Positions 24,605-31,529 of a DNA stretch of 31,529 bases are shown here, piece after piece (position 1 is the stretch's first letter; each line of letters starts with the position of its first letter). The stretch comes from DATFMH01 sp035267045. Lineage in GTDB: Bacteria > Bacteroidota > Rhodothermia > Balneolales > DATFMH01. The stretch covers positions 1-31,529 of the forward strand of contig DATFMH010000053.1 in the NCBI GenBank assembly GCA_035267045.1, in the 5' to 3' direction. The notes under the pieces are model-generated. The model saw only the letters and a list, made by a program, of their open reading frames with translations. It made no database searches and was not told the DNA's origin. Made by a program: the position numbers and the translations under genes.

Positions 24605-27385
24605 ATGAGCCCTTCCCATAACCTTTCAAATCATACCAGGTTGGTCAAAAACTTGCACGTGAAGTTACTCATCCTACTTCCACTGCTTGCCGCAATATTT
24701 TTTTTGGGTGCATGTAAAAGGGCAAAATTTCACCAGGTGAAATCATCAATAATAAGCGAAAATGTACGATTCCAATTTCTGACTCCGGGATTAGTACGCA
24801 TGGAATTTGAACCCAACGGTGAATTTGTAAATGCGCCGACTACAGTCGTTGTGAAACGGGATTGGGCAATAGTGGATGTGGATGCTACAATGAAAAATGG
24901 ATGGTTAACGGCCAAGACATCAACAATCACATTGCGTTATAAATTAAATTCGGGAACTTTCACATCAAATAATTTAAGTATCGAGTGGAAGGACACCACC
25001 GGTAAACATACCTGGCATCCGGGAGATAATGACGCGAAAAATCTTGGTGGTATAACACATTCTCTGGACGGTATTCATAATGGGGAGTTGCCTAAGTTTC
25101 CCCAGGGTATATTGAGCAGAAACGGGTACTTTTTACTCCATGATAGTAAATCGCCGGTCTGGGATTCCACTACTCACTGGATCAGGCCCCGCCGAGAAAC
25201 GAAAAACCAGGACTGGTATTTCATTGCCTATGGACATCATTATAAAAAGGCATTGAAAGAATATGCTGAGTTAAGCGGTAATATCCCCATGATCCCGCGT
25301 TATGCTCTTGGAAACTGGATAACAGATCTCAATTACGAATATCTGCCCGGTTCAAAAATGGTTCGGGATTATACATATGGAGAATCGCATCTCAGAAAAT
25401 TGATTAAAAAATTCAGAGACGATAACATACCACTTGATGTTCTTGTACTGGATTTTGCATGGCACAAATATGGATGGAAAGGGGGTTACGACTGGAGCCC
25501 GAATATCCCACACCCGAAATCTTTTCTGGACTGGCTTCATAAAGAAGGCGTTAAGGTATCGATCAATGATCATCCGGGGTATGGAAACGAAAGTGTTTTA
25601 TCAGACAGCGATAGTCATGCCGCTGAAGTCAGGAAAGAGCTTGATATGTCCATTCCGCCCAAACCTACTTTCCATCATGAATTGACAAAGAACTGGAAAT
25701 TTAAGACGGATAATGACAATAAGGGGATTACAAGAAAGTGGTTTGCTACAACATTTAATGATTATAACTGGAAGTCGATAGAGGCCGGTAGAGATTGGGA
25801 AAGCCAGGGATACCCGGGATATGATGGTGTGGCATGGTATCGTAAAACGTTCATGTTACCTGCTTCCCTGCCTGATTCTTTATACTTGGTTTTCGGCGGG
25901 GTTGATGATGAGTACGACTTGTATGTCAATGGCCAAAAAGCGGCTCACTATGGCTCTCGTCCCGATCATAGTGTATACAATTCAAAAACATTTACCAATA
26001 TCAGGCAATATGTTAAAGCCGGTAAGGCAAATCTTATAGCCGTACGGGTTGATGACTGGGGCGGCGGAGGCGGTTTGACAAAAAATCCACAGGTTATTCA
26101 AAATGCATTACCAACACAGGGAATTCACTTTAACCTTGCGGTAAAGAAACAGGCCCGTGTTTTCTGGGATGTTCTACATAAACCACTCATGAATGAAGGG
26201 GTAGATTTCTGGTGGATTGATGGCGGCAGTGGGGCGGCAGAGATGAAAGGGTTGAATAATCAGCTCTGGACGAACAGGATTTACTACGACTCGACACAGG
26301 CTACAACAGGTAAAAGGGGATTTATTTTTAGCCGGTATGGTGATTGGGGAAGTCAGCGTTATCCCGCCTTTTTTACCGGTGATACTTATTCGCAGTGGTC
26401 GGTGTTAAAGTATGAAGTTCCCTATACCGCACAAGCCGGCAATGTATTAACTCCTTACGTTACACATGATATTGGTGGATTTCATGGTGCCAAAATAAAG
26501 TATGATTTATACGCGAGGTGGGTGGAATTCGGTGCCTTCAGCCCGATATTACGCCTGCACAGTGCCCATGAAAATCCGGAAGAAGGAAATGTGCGGATGC
26601 CCTGGACGTACGGGAAAAAAGGAGTAGCACTGGTTAAAAAATATTTCACACTCAGAAACCACCTGAATCCGTACATTTATACATACAGCTGGTTTGCTCA
26701 TGAGAAAGCTTTACCGATTGTCAGGCCGCTCTATTTGGAGTATCCCGATCTTGATGAAGCGTATCATCATCCCCACGAATATTTTTTCGGAAGCGAAATG
26801 CTGGTAGCCCCGATCGTCGATTCTACTAATACACGATCGATTTATCTGCCACCTGGTACATGGTATGATTATTTCACAGGCAAGAAATATGAAGGCGGCC
26901 GCACTTTTATCGCAACCTACGGAGTTAATAATATTCCGGTTTACGTAAAGTCAGGTTCTATAATTCCGTTACAAAATGAAATGGATTATATCGGACAGCA
27001 TCCTGTAAATCCTTTGACATTACAAATTTTTGCGCCCGATTCGGCTTCGTTTGAGTTATATGAGGATGATGGACAATCACTGAAATACAAGAGTAATGAG
27101 TATGCATTAACAACTATCAAATTTAAACAGCTTCGGAGAAATGACTGGCAGGTATTAATCGGGCCGGAAAGGGGAACCTACGACGGTCAGCTTACCGAGC
27201 GGTCTTATCATCTTCAGATTCATAATATCACTAAACCTGTCTCAGTTACCGCAAACGGGCAGGAATTACAAAACACTAATAGCGTCAACCAGGGGTGGAC
27301 GTGGGATGATCTACGCGGGATATTGCATGTTCGAATTGCGAACCAGAATATCAGGAATAGTTTAGAAATAGACATAGGACATTGA
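24605..27385 (+). CDS. GH31-family glycosidase lipoprotein with an inserted beta-sandwich domain
   Basis: This 926-residue protein has a signal with lipobox LGAC, so it should be anchored in an outer cell membrane or face the periplasm. Parts in order: a GH31 N-terminal beta-sandwich (to about 210), a (beta/alpha)8 barrel start (LDVLVLDFAWHKYGW), an inserted domain (about 345-500) with WYRKTFMLP and FGGVDDEYDLYVNGQ like the sugar-binding domain of GH2 enzymes, then the barrel resumes with the likely nucleophile D539 in WWIDGG and acid/base D593 in FTGDTYSQW. The C-terminal sandwiches include a DUF5110-like region (SFELYEDDGQSL). It hydrolyses an alpha-glycoside; whether glucoside, xyloside or galactoside cannot be told. 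I chose ATG 24605, which has GGAG six bases upstream, over ATG 24587. Confidence 0.88.
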   Translation: MSPSHNLSNHTRLVKNLHVKLLILLPLLAAIFFLGACKRAKFHQVKSSIISENVRFQFLTPGLVRMEFEPNGEFVNAPTTVVVKRDWAIVDVDATMKNGWLTAKTSTITLRYKLNSGTFTSNNLSIEWKDTTGKHTWHPGDNDAKNLGGITHSLDGIHNGELPKFPQGILSRNGYFLLHDSKSPVWDSTTHWIRPRRETKNQDWYFIAYGHHYKKALKEYAELSGNIPMIPRYALGNWITDLNYEYLPGSKMVRDYTYGESHLRKLIKKFRDDNIPLDVLVLDFAWHKYGWKGGYDWSPNIPHPKSFLDWLHKEGVKVSINDHPGYGNESVLSDSDSHAAEVRKELDMSIPPKPTFHHELTKNWKFKTDNDNKGITRKWFATTFNDYNWKSIEAGRDWESQGYPGYDGVAWYRKTFMLPASLPDSLYLVFGGVDDEYDLYVNGQKAAHYGSRPDHSVYNSKTFTNIRQYVKAGKANLIAVRVDDWGGGGGLTKNPQVIQNALPTQGIHFNLAVKKQARVFWDVLHKPLMNEGVDFWWIDGGSGAAEMKGLNNQLWTNRIYYDSTQATTGKRGFIFSRYGDWGSQRYPAFFTGDTYSQWSVLKYEVPYTAQAGNVLTPYVTHDIGGFHGAKIKYDLYARWVEFGAFSPILRLHSAHENPEEGNVRMPWTYGKKGVALVKKYFTLRNHLNPYIYTYSWFAHEKALPIVRPLYLEYPDLDEAYHHPHEYFFGSEMLVAPIVDSTNTRSIYLPPGTWYDYFTGKKYEGGRTFIATYGVNNIPVYVKSGSIIPLQNEMDYIGQHPVNPLTLQIFAPDSASFELYEDDGQSLKYKSNEYALTTIKFKQLRRNDWQVLIGPERGTYDGQLTERSYHLQIHNITKPVSVTANGQELQNTNSVNQGWTWDDLRGILHVRIANQNIRNSLEIDIGH

Positions 27386-27413
27386 TCAGTAACCAATATA
27401 CAATTAACAATAT

Positions 27414-27538
27414 ATCTCGTTACGAAACTTGGTCTTGAAATGTACAAATGGACATTCTTTCTCACTTATACAAATGTGTATTTTAGCAGAAATAGCACGT
27501 TCCAATAAGCCTTACACCATAAAGGAGTGTAACGAGAT
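27414..27538. repeat. 10-bp inverted repeat in the gap between GH31 and mutase genes
   Basis: ATCTCGTTAC (27414-27423) is repeated as its reverse complement GTAACGAGAT (27529-27538), 105 bp apart. The gap between the convergent genes (27386-27620) shows no coding frame and no classic terminator. It may be a small repeat remnant or chance. Confidence 0.25.
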
Positions 27539-27620
27539 GATTATATCTGATAAGTACCCAAAATCCGGAATCATGTAAATGGGCAGCAGTGAAAGCGCCC
27601 ACTTTTCCCTCATAACAGGC

Positions 27621-29786
27621 TTATTCTGTTGTACTCGTTTTGGAACGTTTTTTAATGAGTTCTTCGAGAACTTTTTCCGCTGCTTTGGGTATATTGCTGC
27701 CCGGACCGAAAACAGCTGCCACTCCTTTGGAATAGAGGAATTTATAATCCTGTTGTGGGATAACACCGCCGGCTATGACCATAATATCCCCGGCATCATT
27801 TTTCTTTAGTTCATCAATGAGCTGCGGTACCAGCGTCTTATGTCCTGCCGCAAGTGTTGAAACACCAATTACGTGGACATCATTTTCAATAGCTTGTTTG
27901 GCGGCTTCTTCAGGTGTTGAAAAAAGAGGGCCGATATCCACATCAAAACCAAGATCAGCGAAGGCTGTAGCTACAACTTTGGCTCCCCGGTTATGTCCGT
28001 CCTGTCCCAGTTTAACAACCAGGATACGTGGGCGGCGACCTTCCTGTTCGGCAAAGTCATCTATTTTCTTTTTCACACTGTCGTACGTCATATCACCCTC
28101 ATAAACACTTCCGTAAACTCCTTGAATGGTTTCAGCTTTTGCGCGATGACGGCCGTATACTTTTTCTAAAGCATCGGAAATCTCACCGACGGTTGCACGT
28201 GCTCTTGCCGCTTCTACGGCCAATTCCAGTAAATTGGCCTTCTCGTCTTCAGCGGCTTTCGTCAGAGCCTGTAACGTTTCGTTTACTTTTTTATCATCTC
28301 GTTCAGCCTTCACTTTATTGATCCGTTCAATCTGTTTTTGCCGGACCATGGAATTATCGATATCGAGAATATCAATAGGGGCTTCTTTACTGAGTATGTA
28401 TTTATTAACGCCTACAATGGTGATATCCCCTTTATCGATACCGGCTTGTTTCCTTGCTGAAGCTTCTTCTATACGACGCTGTGGCATACCTTTTTCAATA
28501 GCTTTAGCCATGCCACCCAGCTCGAGTACTTCATCTATGATTTTTCGGGCTTCATCAACCATGGAATTAGTAAGACCTTCCAAAGCGTATGAACCGCCCA
28601 TTGGATCAGCTGTGTTACAAATATCTGTTTCTTCCTGTATAATGATCTGGGTATTGCGTGCAATCCGGGCAGCGGTATCGGTTGGCAATGATACGGCTTC
28701 ATCATAAGAATTGGTATGCAGGGATTGTGTACCTCCAAAGACCGCCGCCATTGCCTCTATAGTCGTACGTACAACATTGTTCAGCGGATCCTGAGCTGTG
28801 AGGCTCCATCCTGAAGTCTGACAATGTGTACGAAGCATCATCGATTTGGGATTCTTTGGATTGAAATGTTCTTTCATCAGTTCTGCCCATAGTTTACGGG
28901 CCGCCCTCAGTTTGGCCACTTCTGTCAGGAAATTCATTCCAATGGCAAAGAAGAACGATAAACGTGGTGCGAAATCATCTACATCTAATCCTTTCGAAAC
29001 GGCTGTCTTAACATATTCCAGTCCGTCGGCAATAGTGAATGCCAGTTCGAGTAAACTGGTGCCTCCTGCTTCCTGCAAATGGTAACCCGAAATGGATATG
29101 GAGTTGAACCGCGGCATATACTTACTGGTGTATTCGATAATATCTGCAACAATCTGCATGGAAGGTTTGGGTGGATAGATAAACGTGTTACGGACCATAA
29201 ACTCTTTAAGGATATCATTTTGAATCGTACCACCCAGTTTTTCTTTATCCACTCCCTGTTCTTCAGCTGCTACAATATAGTTTGCCATGATAGGAAGAAC
29301 CGCTCCATTCATAGTCATGGATACAGACATTTTATCGAGTGGAATACCGCCGAAGAGTATCTTCATATCTTCCACGCTGTCGATAGCAACACCGGCTTTA
29401 CCGACATCACCAACAACCCGGGGATGATCGGAATCATAGCCGCGATGGGTAGCTAAATCGAACGCCACACTCAGACCTTTTTGTCCGGCTGCCAACGCCT
29501 TGCGATAAAAAGCGTTGGATTCCTCAGCAGTGGAAAAACCAGCATATTGCCGAATCGTCCATGGCCGTTGAGCGTACATTGTGGGATAGGGTCCACGAGT
29601 AAACGGATATAAACCCGGATACGACTCCTCATAATCGTTTTCATCCAGATCGGTTGAAGTGTATAAAGGTTTAAAATCAATTCCGTCTTCAGCAATAGTT
29701 TTTAAATCGTCGAGCGACCGGCCTTTCAGAGCCTTTTGTGCCGCATCAAGCCACTTCTCATAATTCTCTCTTTTATCGACTGCCAT
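27621..29786 (-). CDS. scpA: Methylmalonyl-CoA mutase, large (catalytic) subunit
   Basis: This 721-residue adenosylcobalamin enzyme interconverts methylmalonyl-CoA and succinyl-CoA. The N-terminal TIM barrel carries the substrate signatures (TRGPYPTMYAQRPWTIRQYAGF, split here as RGPYPTMY and RPWTIRQYAGF; LSVAFDLATHRGYDSDH; QNDILKEF; SGYHLQEAG), followed by the linker and a C-terminal B12-binding domain with the lower-ligand H598 in GQDGHNRG. Length and motifs fit both the homodimeric enzyme and the large subunit of the heterodimer; no small-subunit gene is seen in the window. AAGGAG before the ATG fixes the start. It shares the AAAGCGCTTT upstream element with the acyl-CoA dehydrogenase gene. 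Confidence 0.96.
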   Translation of the reverse strand: MAVDKRENYEKWLDAAQKALKGRSLDDLKTIAEDGIDFKPLYTSTDLDENDYEESYPGLYPFTRGPYPTMYAQRPWTIRQYAGFSTAEESNAFYRKALAAGQKGLSVAFDLATHRGYDSDHPRVVGDVGKAGVAIDSVEDMKILFGGIPLDKMSVSMTMNGAVLPIMANYIVAAEEQGVDKEKLGGTIQNDILKEFMVRNTFIYPPKPSMQIVADIIEYTSKYMPRFNSISISGYHLQEAGGTSLLELAFTIADGLEYVKTAVSKGLDVDDFAPRLSFFFAIGMNFLTEVAKLRAARKLWAELMKEHFNPKNPKSMMLRTHCQTSGWSLTAQDPLNNVVRTTIEAMAAVFGGTQSLHTNSYDEAVSLPTDTAARIARNTQIIIQEETDICNTADPMGGSYALEGLTNSMVDEARKIIDEVLELGGMAKAIEKGMPQRRIEEASARKQAGIDKGDITIVGVNKYILSKEAPIDILDIDNSMVRQKQIERINKVKAERDDKKVNETLQALTKAAEDEKANLLELAVEAARARATVGEISDALEKVYGRHRAKAETIQGVYGSVYEGDMTYDSVKKKIDDFAEQEGRRPRILVVKLGQDGHNRGAKVVATAFADLGFDVDIGPLFSTPEEAAKQAIENDVHVIGVSTLAAGHKTLVPQLIDELKKNDAGDIMVIAGGVIPQQDYKFLYSKGVAAVFGPGSNIPKAAEKVLEELIKKRSKTSTTE

Positions 29787-29852
29787 AATACTCCTTCTAC
29801 ATTACCAGCAAATTCTTTCTTAAAATCAGTTAATAATTATTTTTAGATCCTG

Positions 29853-29880
29853 TCAAAGCGCTTTCATGGATAATAGTTGA
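29853..29880. promoter_or_regulatory. Two-part element upstream of methylmalonyl-CoA mutase
   Basis: TCAAAGCGCTTTCA (29853-29866) contains the same AAAGCGCTTT palindrome as at 23366-23375 and is followed five bases later by ATAATAGTTGA (29870-29880). The palindrome resembles LacI-family operators of the cre type (centre CG, A/T-rich flanks). On the transcribed strand the second word reads TCAACTATTAT, whose TATTAT could be a -10 box just upstream of the operator. Confidence 0.6.
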
Positions 29881-30027
29881 AATTCACAATTTATATAGAA
29901 GACTAAAACCAATGTGATAATGTCTTCTTACCGTCAATTTAGTAAGCTTACGGATAAATTGTAAGCTGGTAAAATATTACTGTTAAAGGTGAAGTAGTAT
30001 AATCGACCGGAAATGCTGACCAATCTT

Positions 30028-30846
30028 TTATTTCATTTCCAATTCGGGTTGGGTAAATGACATTCCCTGATCTGAGATTTCTTCTTCCCCGAGTTTTTCC
30101 TGCATCTCAGCGCGTAATTTTTGAATAGTCAAACCGCTTGTGAGCGCCCCGTTTTGTGCAACGGAAATACGCCCAGTCTCTTCCGAGACTACAACTACAA
30201 AGACGTTATTGCTTTCTGTGATGCCGACGGCAGCCCGGTGCCGGGTACCGAATACGGATGAGATGTTACGATTCTGACTTATCGGCAGGTAACAGGAAGA
30301 GGCCACAATACGATTGCTGCGAATGATGACGGCGCCGTCGTGCAGGGGCACTTCCTTATTAAATATTGTGATAAGTAACTGGCTGCTGACTTTTGCGTCA
30401 AGTTTGATACCGGCATCAACCAAATCCTGCAGGCTGGATGTGCGGGCAAAAACGATGAGGGCTCCCGTTTTGGTTCGGGATAGTGTTTTCACGGCCTCTA
30501 TGACCTCATCAATGACGGATTCCGACTGCGATCGACCAAAAAACTTCTCGAAATTGGTGTTCTGGCCGATATTATAGAGAAGTTTACGTATTTCAGGTTG
30601 GAAAATAATGAAAACGGCCAGGACGCCGACATCCATTATACTTTTAAGGATGTAATTAATGGTCGTGAGTCCGAGAGCACTAACCAGGGCATTAACAGCA
30701 AGTACTATTATAAGTCCGATAAAAGCCGGAACGGCAAACGATCCCCTGATCCATCTATACAGATAATAGATGGCAAGCGCGATAATAAAGGTTTCAAAGA
30801 AATCCTTTAATCCGAATTGTAAGAATCCAAGAGGTATCAGTTTCAC
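30028..30846 (-). CDS. cdaA: Diadenylate cyclase CdaA (c-di-AMP synthase)
   Basis: This 272-residue protein has three N-terminal membrane segments (about 14-32, 38-58 and 68-84) and a DisA_N catalytic domain with the hallmark motifs D170-G-A172 and R202-H-R204 (GTRHRAA). It condenses two ATP to cyclic di-AMP at the inner membrane; that messenger controls potassium and osmolyte transport and cell-wall state. In Firmicutes cdaA sits with cdaR and glmM, and in many Bacteroidota next to folP; neither partner is visible here, but the region upstream (30847 onward) has no intact gene. A stem of AGAAGAC and GTCTTCT at 29897-29928 lies about 100 bp after the stop, too loose to call a terminator. Confidence 0.94.
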   Translation of the reverse strand: MKLIPLGFLQFGLKDFFETFIIALAIYYLYRWIRGSFAVPAFIGLIIVLAVNALVSALGLTTINYILKSIMDVGVLAVFIIFQPEIRKLLYNIGQNTNFEKFFGRSQSESVIDEVIEAVKTLSRTKTGALIVFARTSSLQDLVDAGIKLDAKVSSQLLITIFNKEVPLHDGAVIIRSNRIVASSCYLPISQNRNISSVFGTRHRAAVGITESNNVFVVVVSEETGRISVAQNGALTSGLTIQKLRAEMQEKLGEEEISDQGMSFTQPELEMK

Positions 30847-31154
30847 ATTTGTTCTCTGTTAATTCCACTAGTAAAATCCCTAAGAATATATAAGCGATCC
30901 ATTCTAATGGTAGTAAAATAATTGTAAAAGAGTAAAAAGAATAGTGCTACTATTAAAATAACAGGAATAAAGGGTTATTTAGTATTTAATAACACAACCC
31001 CGACTGTCATCGCGAGGATGAAAAGAGGCGAATGCCGAATGAAAGACGTGGCGATCCCCTTCCGTAGCCATGCCATAAGTGTGATCAAAAGTAGGAACAA
31101 TATACAATGTAGATAGACTTCATTCTTCTACTACAATTTATCAAACAGGTCAAT
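30847..31154. other. 308-bp intergenic region upstream of cdaA
   Basis: The stretch holds the cdaA promoter on the minus strand (not recognisable by consensus) and an interspersed repeat at 31005-31059. I see no credible gene; the short frame beginning ATGAAAAGAGGCG at 31018 is a translation of the repeat. Confidence 0.4.
31005..31059. repeat. Interspersed CATCGCGAGG...GTGGCGATCCCC repeat
   Basis: The stretch begins TGTCATCGCGAGGATG and ends GACGTGGCGATCCCC, the form of a widespread intergenic repeat of bacterial genomes in which the ends are loosely complementary. A fragment with the same beginning lies at 6274-6296. No transposase is associated. Confidence 0.45.
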
Positions 31155-31424
31155 CTATCCAGAATTCATCGATTCAATCAGCCTAACTTTTCTTTTTCTT
31201 GACCACGATTTTATTTGTTTTTCACGATTAATGGCATTTTCAATTGAATCAAACCATTCATAATAAACCAATTTATTTAAATGCTAACGAGATGTAAAAC
31301 CGTACTTCCCTTCTTTATGTTGATAGGTTCTGAGAACCAGATCATTTGTCATTCCGGTGTATAAAACAGAATGATACTTATCGGTCAATATGTATATATA
31401 ATAGTTATGATTCCATGTTCCCAT
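31155..31424 (-). pseudogene. GIY-YIG endonuclease-like gene with an in-frame amber codon
   Basis: The minus-strand frame from ATG 31424 to the TAG at 31157-31155 encodes about 89 residues of the short UPF0213/GIY-YIG family: HNYYIYILTD, YTGMTND, R32 and H36 (RTYQHKEGK), then after the break NKLVYYEWFDSIENAINREKQIK and SRKRKVRLIESMN. Codon 47 (31286-31284) is TAG, where relatives usually have a tyrosine-like residue before the NKLVYYE motif, so a single base change TAC or TAT to TAG would explain it. Both halves are otherwise well kept, which suggests recent inactivation, a sequence error, or read-through. Such short nucleases are often scattered among repeats, as here. Confidence 0.75.
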
Positions 31425-31529
31425 ATTTAATCAGATCCGGAAATGGTAGTATCCTTATAAATAGTTTAGAAATTATATGCTTTGATTTTTTAATAGTGAG
31501 TGGGGCTTTACTTAAAGCCAATAAACTGC

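Noticed and set aside
27386..27620. A bidirectional terminator between the convergent GH31 and mutase genes
   Set aside because: The 10-bp inverted repeat there is 105 bp apart and no compact stem with a T-run was found.
28234..28707. 157-codon plus-strand frame opposite the mutase gene
   Set aside because: It is the antisense of a strongly conserved enzyme gene and has serine- and leucine-rich text typical of such shadows.
1..31529. CRISPR arrays, tRNA or rRNA genes
   Set aside because: I found no regularly spaced repeats, no TTCGA-type T-loop with acceptor pairing, and no rRNA-like stretches on either strand.

Overview
The window is an AT-rich, gene-dense bacterial stretch with weak Shine-Dalgarno signals before many starts. 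The gene content (Sec-exported lipoprotein NosZ of clade II, many lipoproteins, PAS-rich hybrid kinases, a GH31 lipoprotein, B12-dependent methylmalonyl-CoA mutase with MeaB) suggests a member of the Bacteroidota/Rhodothermota/Balneolota side of the tree, possibly a Balneola-like marine or saline organism. That placement is an inference from gene content only.

Layout. 1-5872: signalling block with a truncated response regulator (minus), a 1390-aa hybrid histidine kinase and a receiver-kinase protein. 5873-6569: noncoding, with a roughly 300-bp element bounded by 12-bp inverted repeats. 6570-7613: a ParA ATPase and a small protein with a ribbon-helix-helix-like C-terminus. 7889-14532: a nitrous oxide reduction island made of a TlpA-like thioredoxin lipoprotein, an Rrf2/NsrR-type Fe-S regulator, a c-type cytochrome lipoprotein, NosZ, a NosB-like membrane protein, NosD, and a zinc-ribbon protein of the BCAM0308 family that has no ordinary start codon. 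20207-14601 (minus, convergent): a five-gene tripartite ABC exporter (ATPase, two FtsX-type permeases, TolC-like channel, membrane-fusion protein). 20573-21835: a three-PAS protein with no output domain. 22108-29786: acyl-CoA dehydrogenase, MeaB and methylmalonyl-CoA mutase (all minus), interrupted by a GH31 glycosidase lipoprotein on the plus strand. 30028-30846: a CdaA-type diadenylate cyclase. The right end carries an interspersed repeat and a GIY-YIG gene broken by an amber codon.

How the genes work together. In the nos island, electrons would pass from the quinol pool through c-type cytochrome(s) to lipoprotein-anchored NosZ, which reduces N2O to N2. NosD, the NosB-like protein and perhaps the thioredoxin lipoprotein would serve maturation or electron supply. 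nosF, nosY and nosL are not present. A 24-bp palindrome lies before the Rrf2 gene and a clear relative of it lies just before the cytochrome-nosZ genes, which suggests that the Rrf2 protein controls both. In the acyl-CoA block, the acyl-CoA dehydrogenase and the mutase share a two-part upstream element (AAAGCGCTTT plus ATAATAGTTGA on the plus strand) at similar distances from their starts. This points to common control of branched-chain or odd-chain acyl-CoA breakdown through propionyl-CoA and methylmalonyl-CoA to succinyl-CoA.

The most notable items are the paired Rrf2 operators, the shared acyl-CoA operator, the missing start codon of the BCAM0308-like gene, the nos cluster without nosFYL, and the GH31 enzyme with a beta-sandwich domain inserted in its catalytic barrel.
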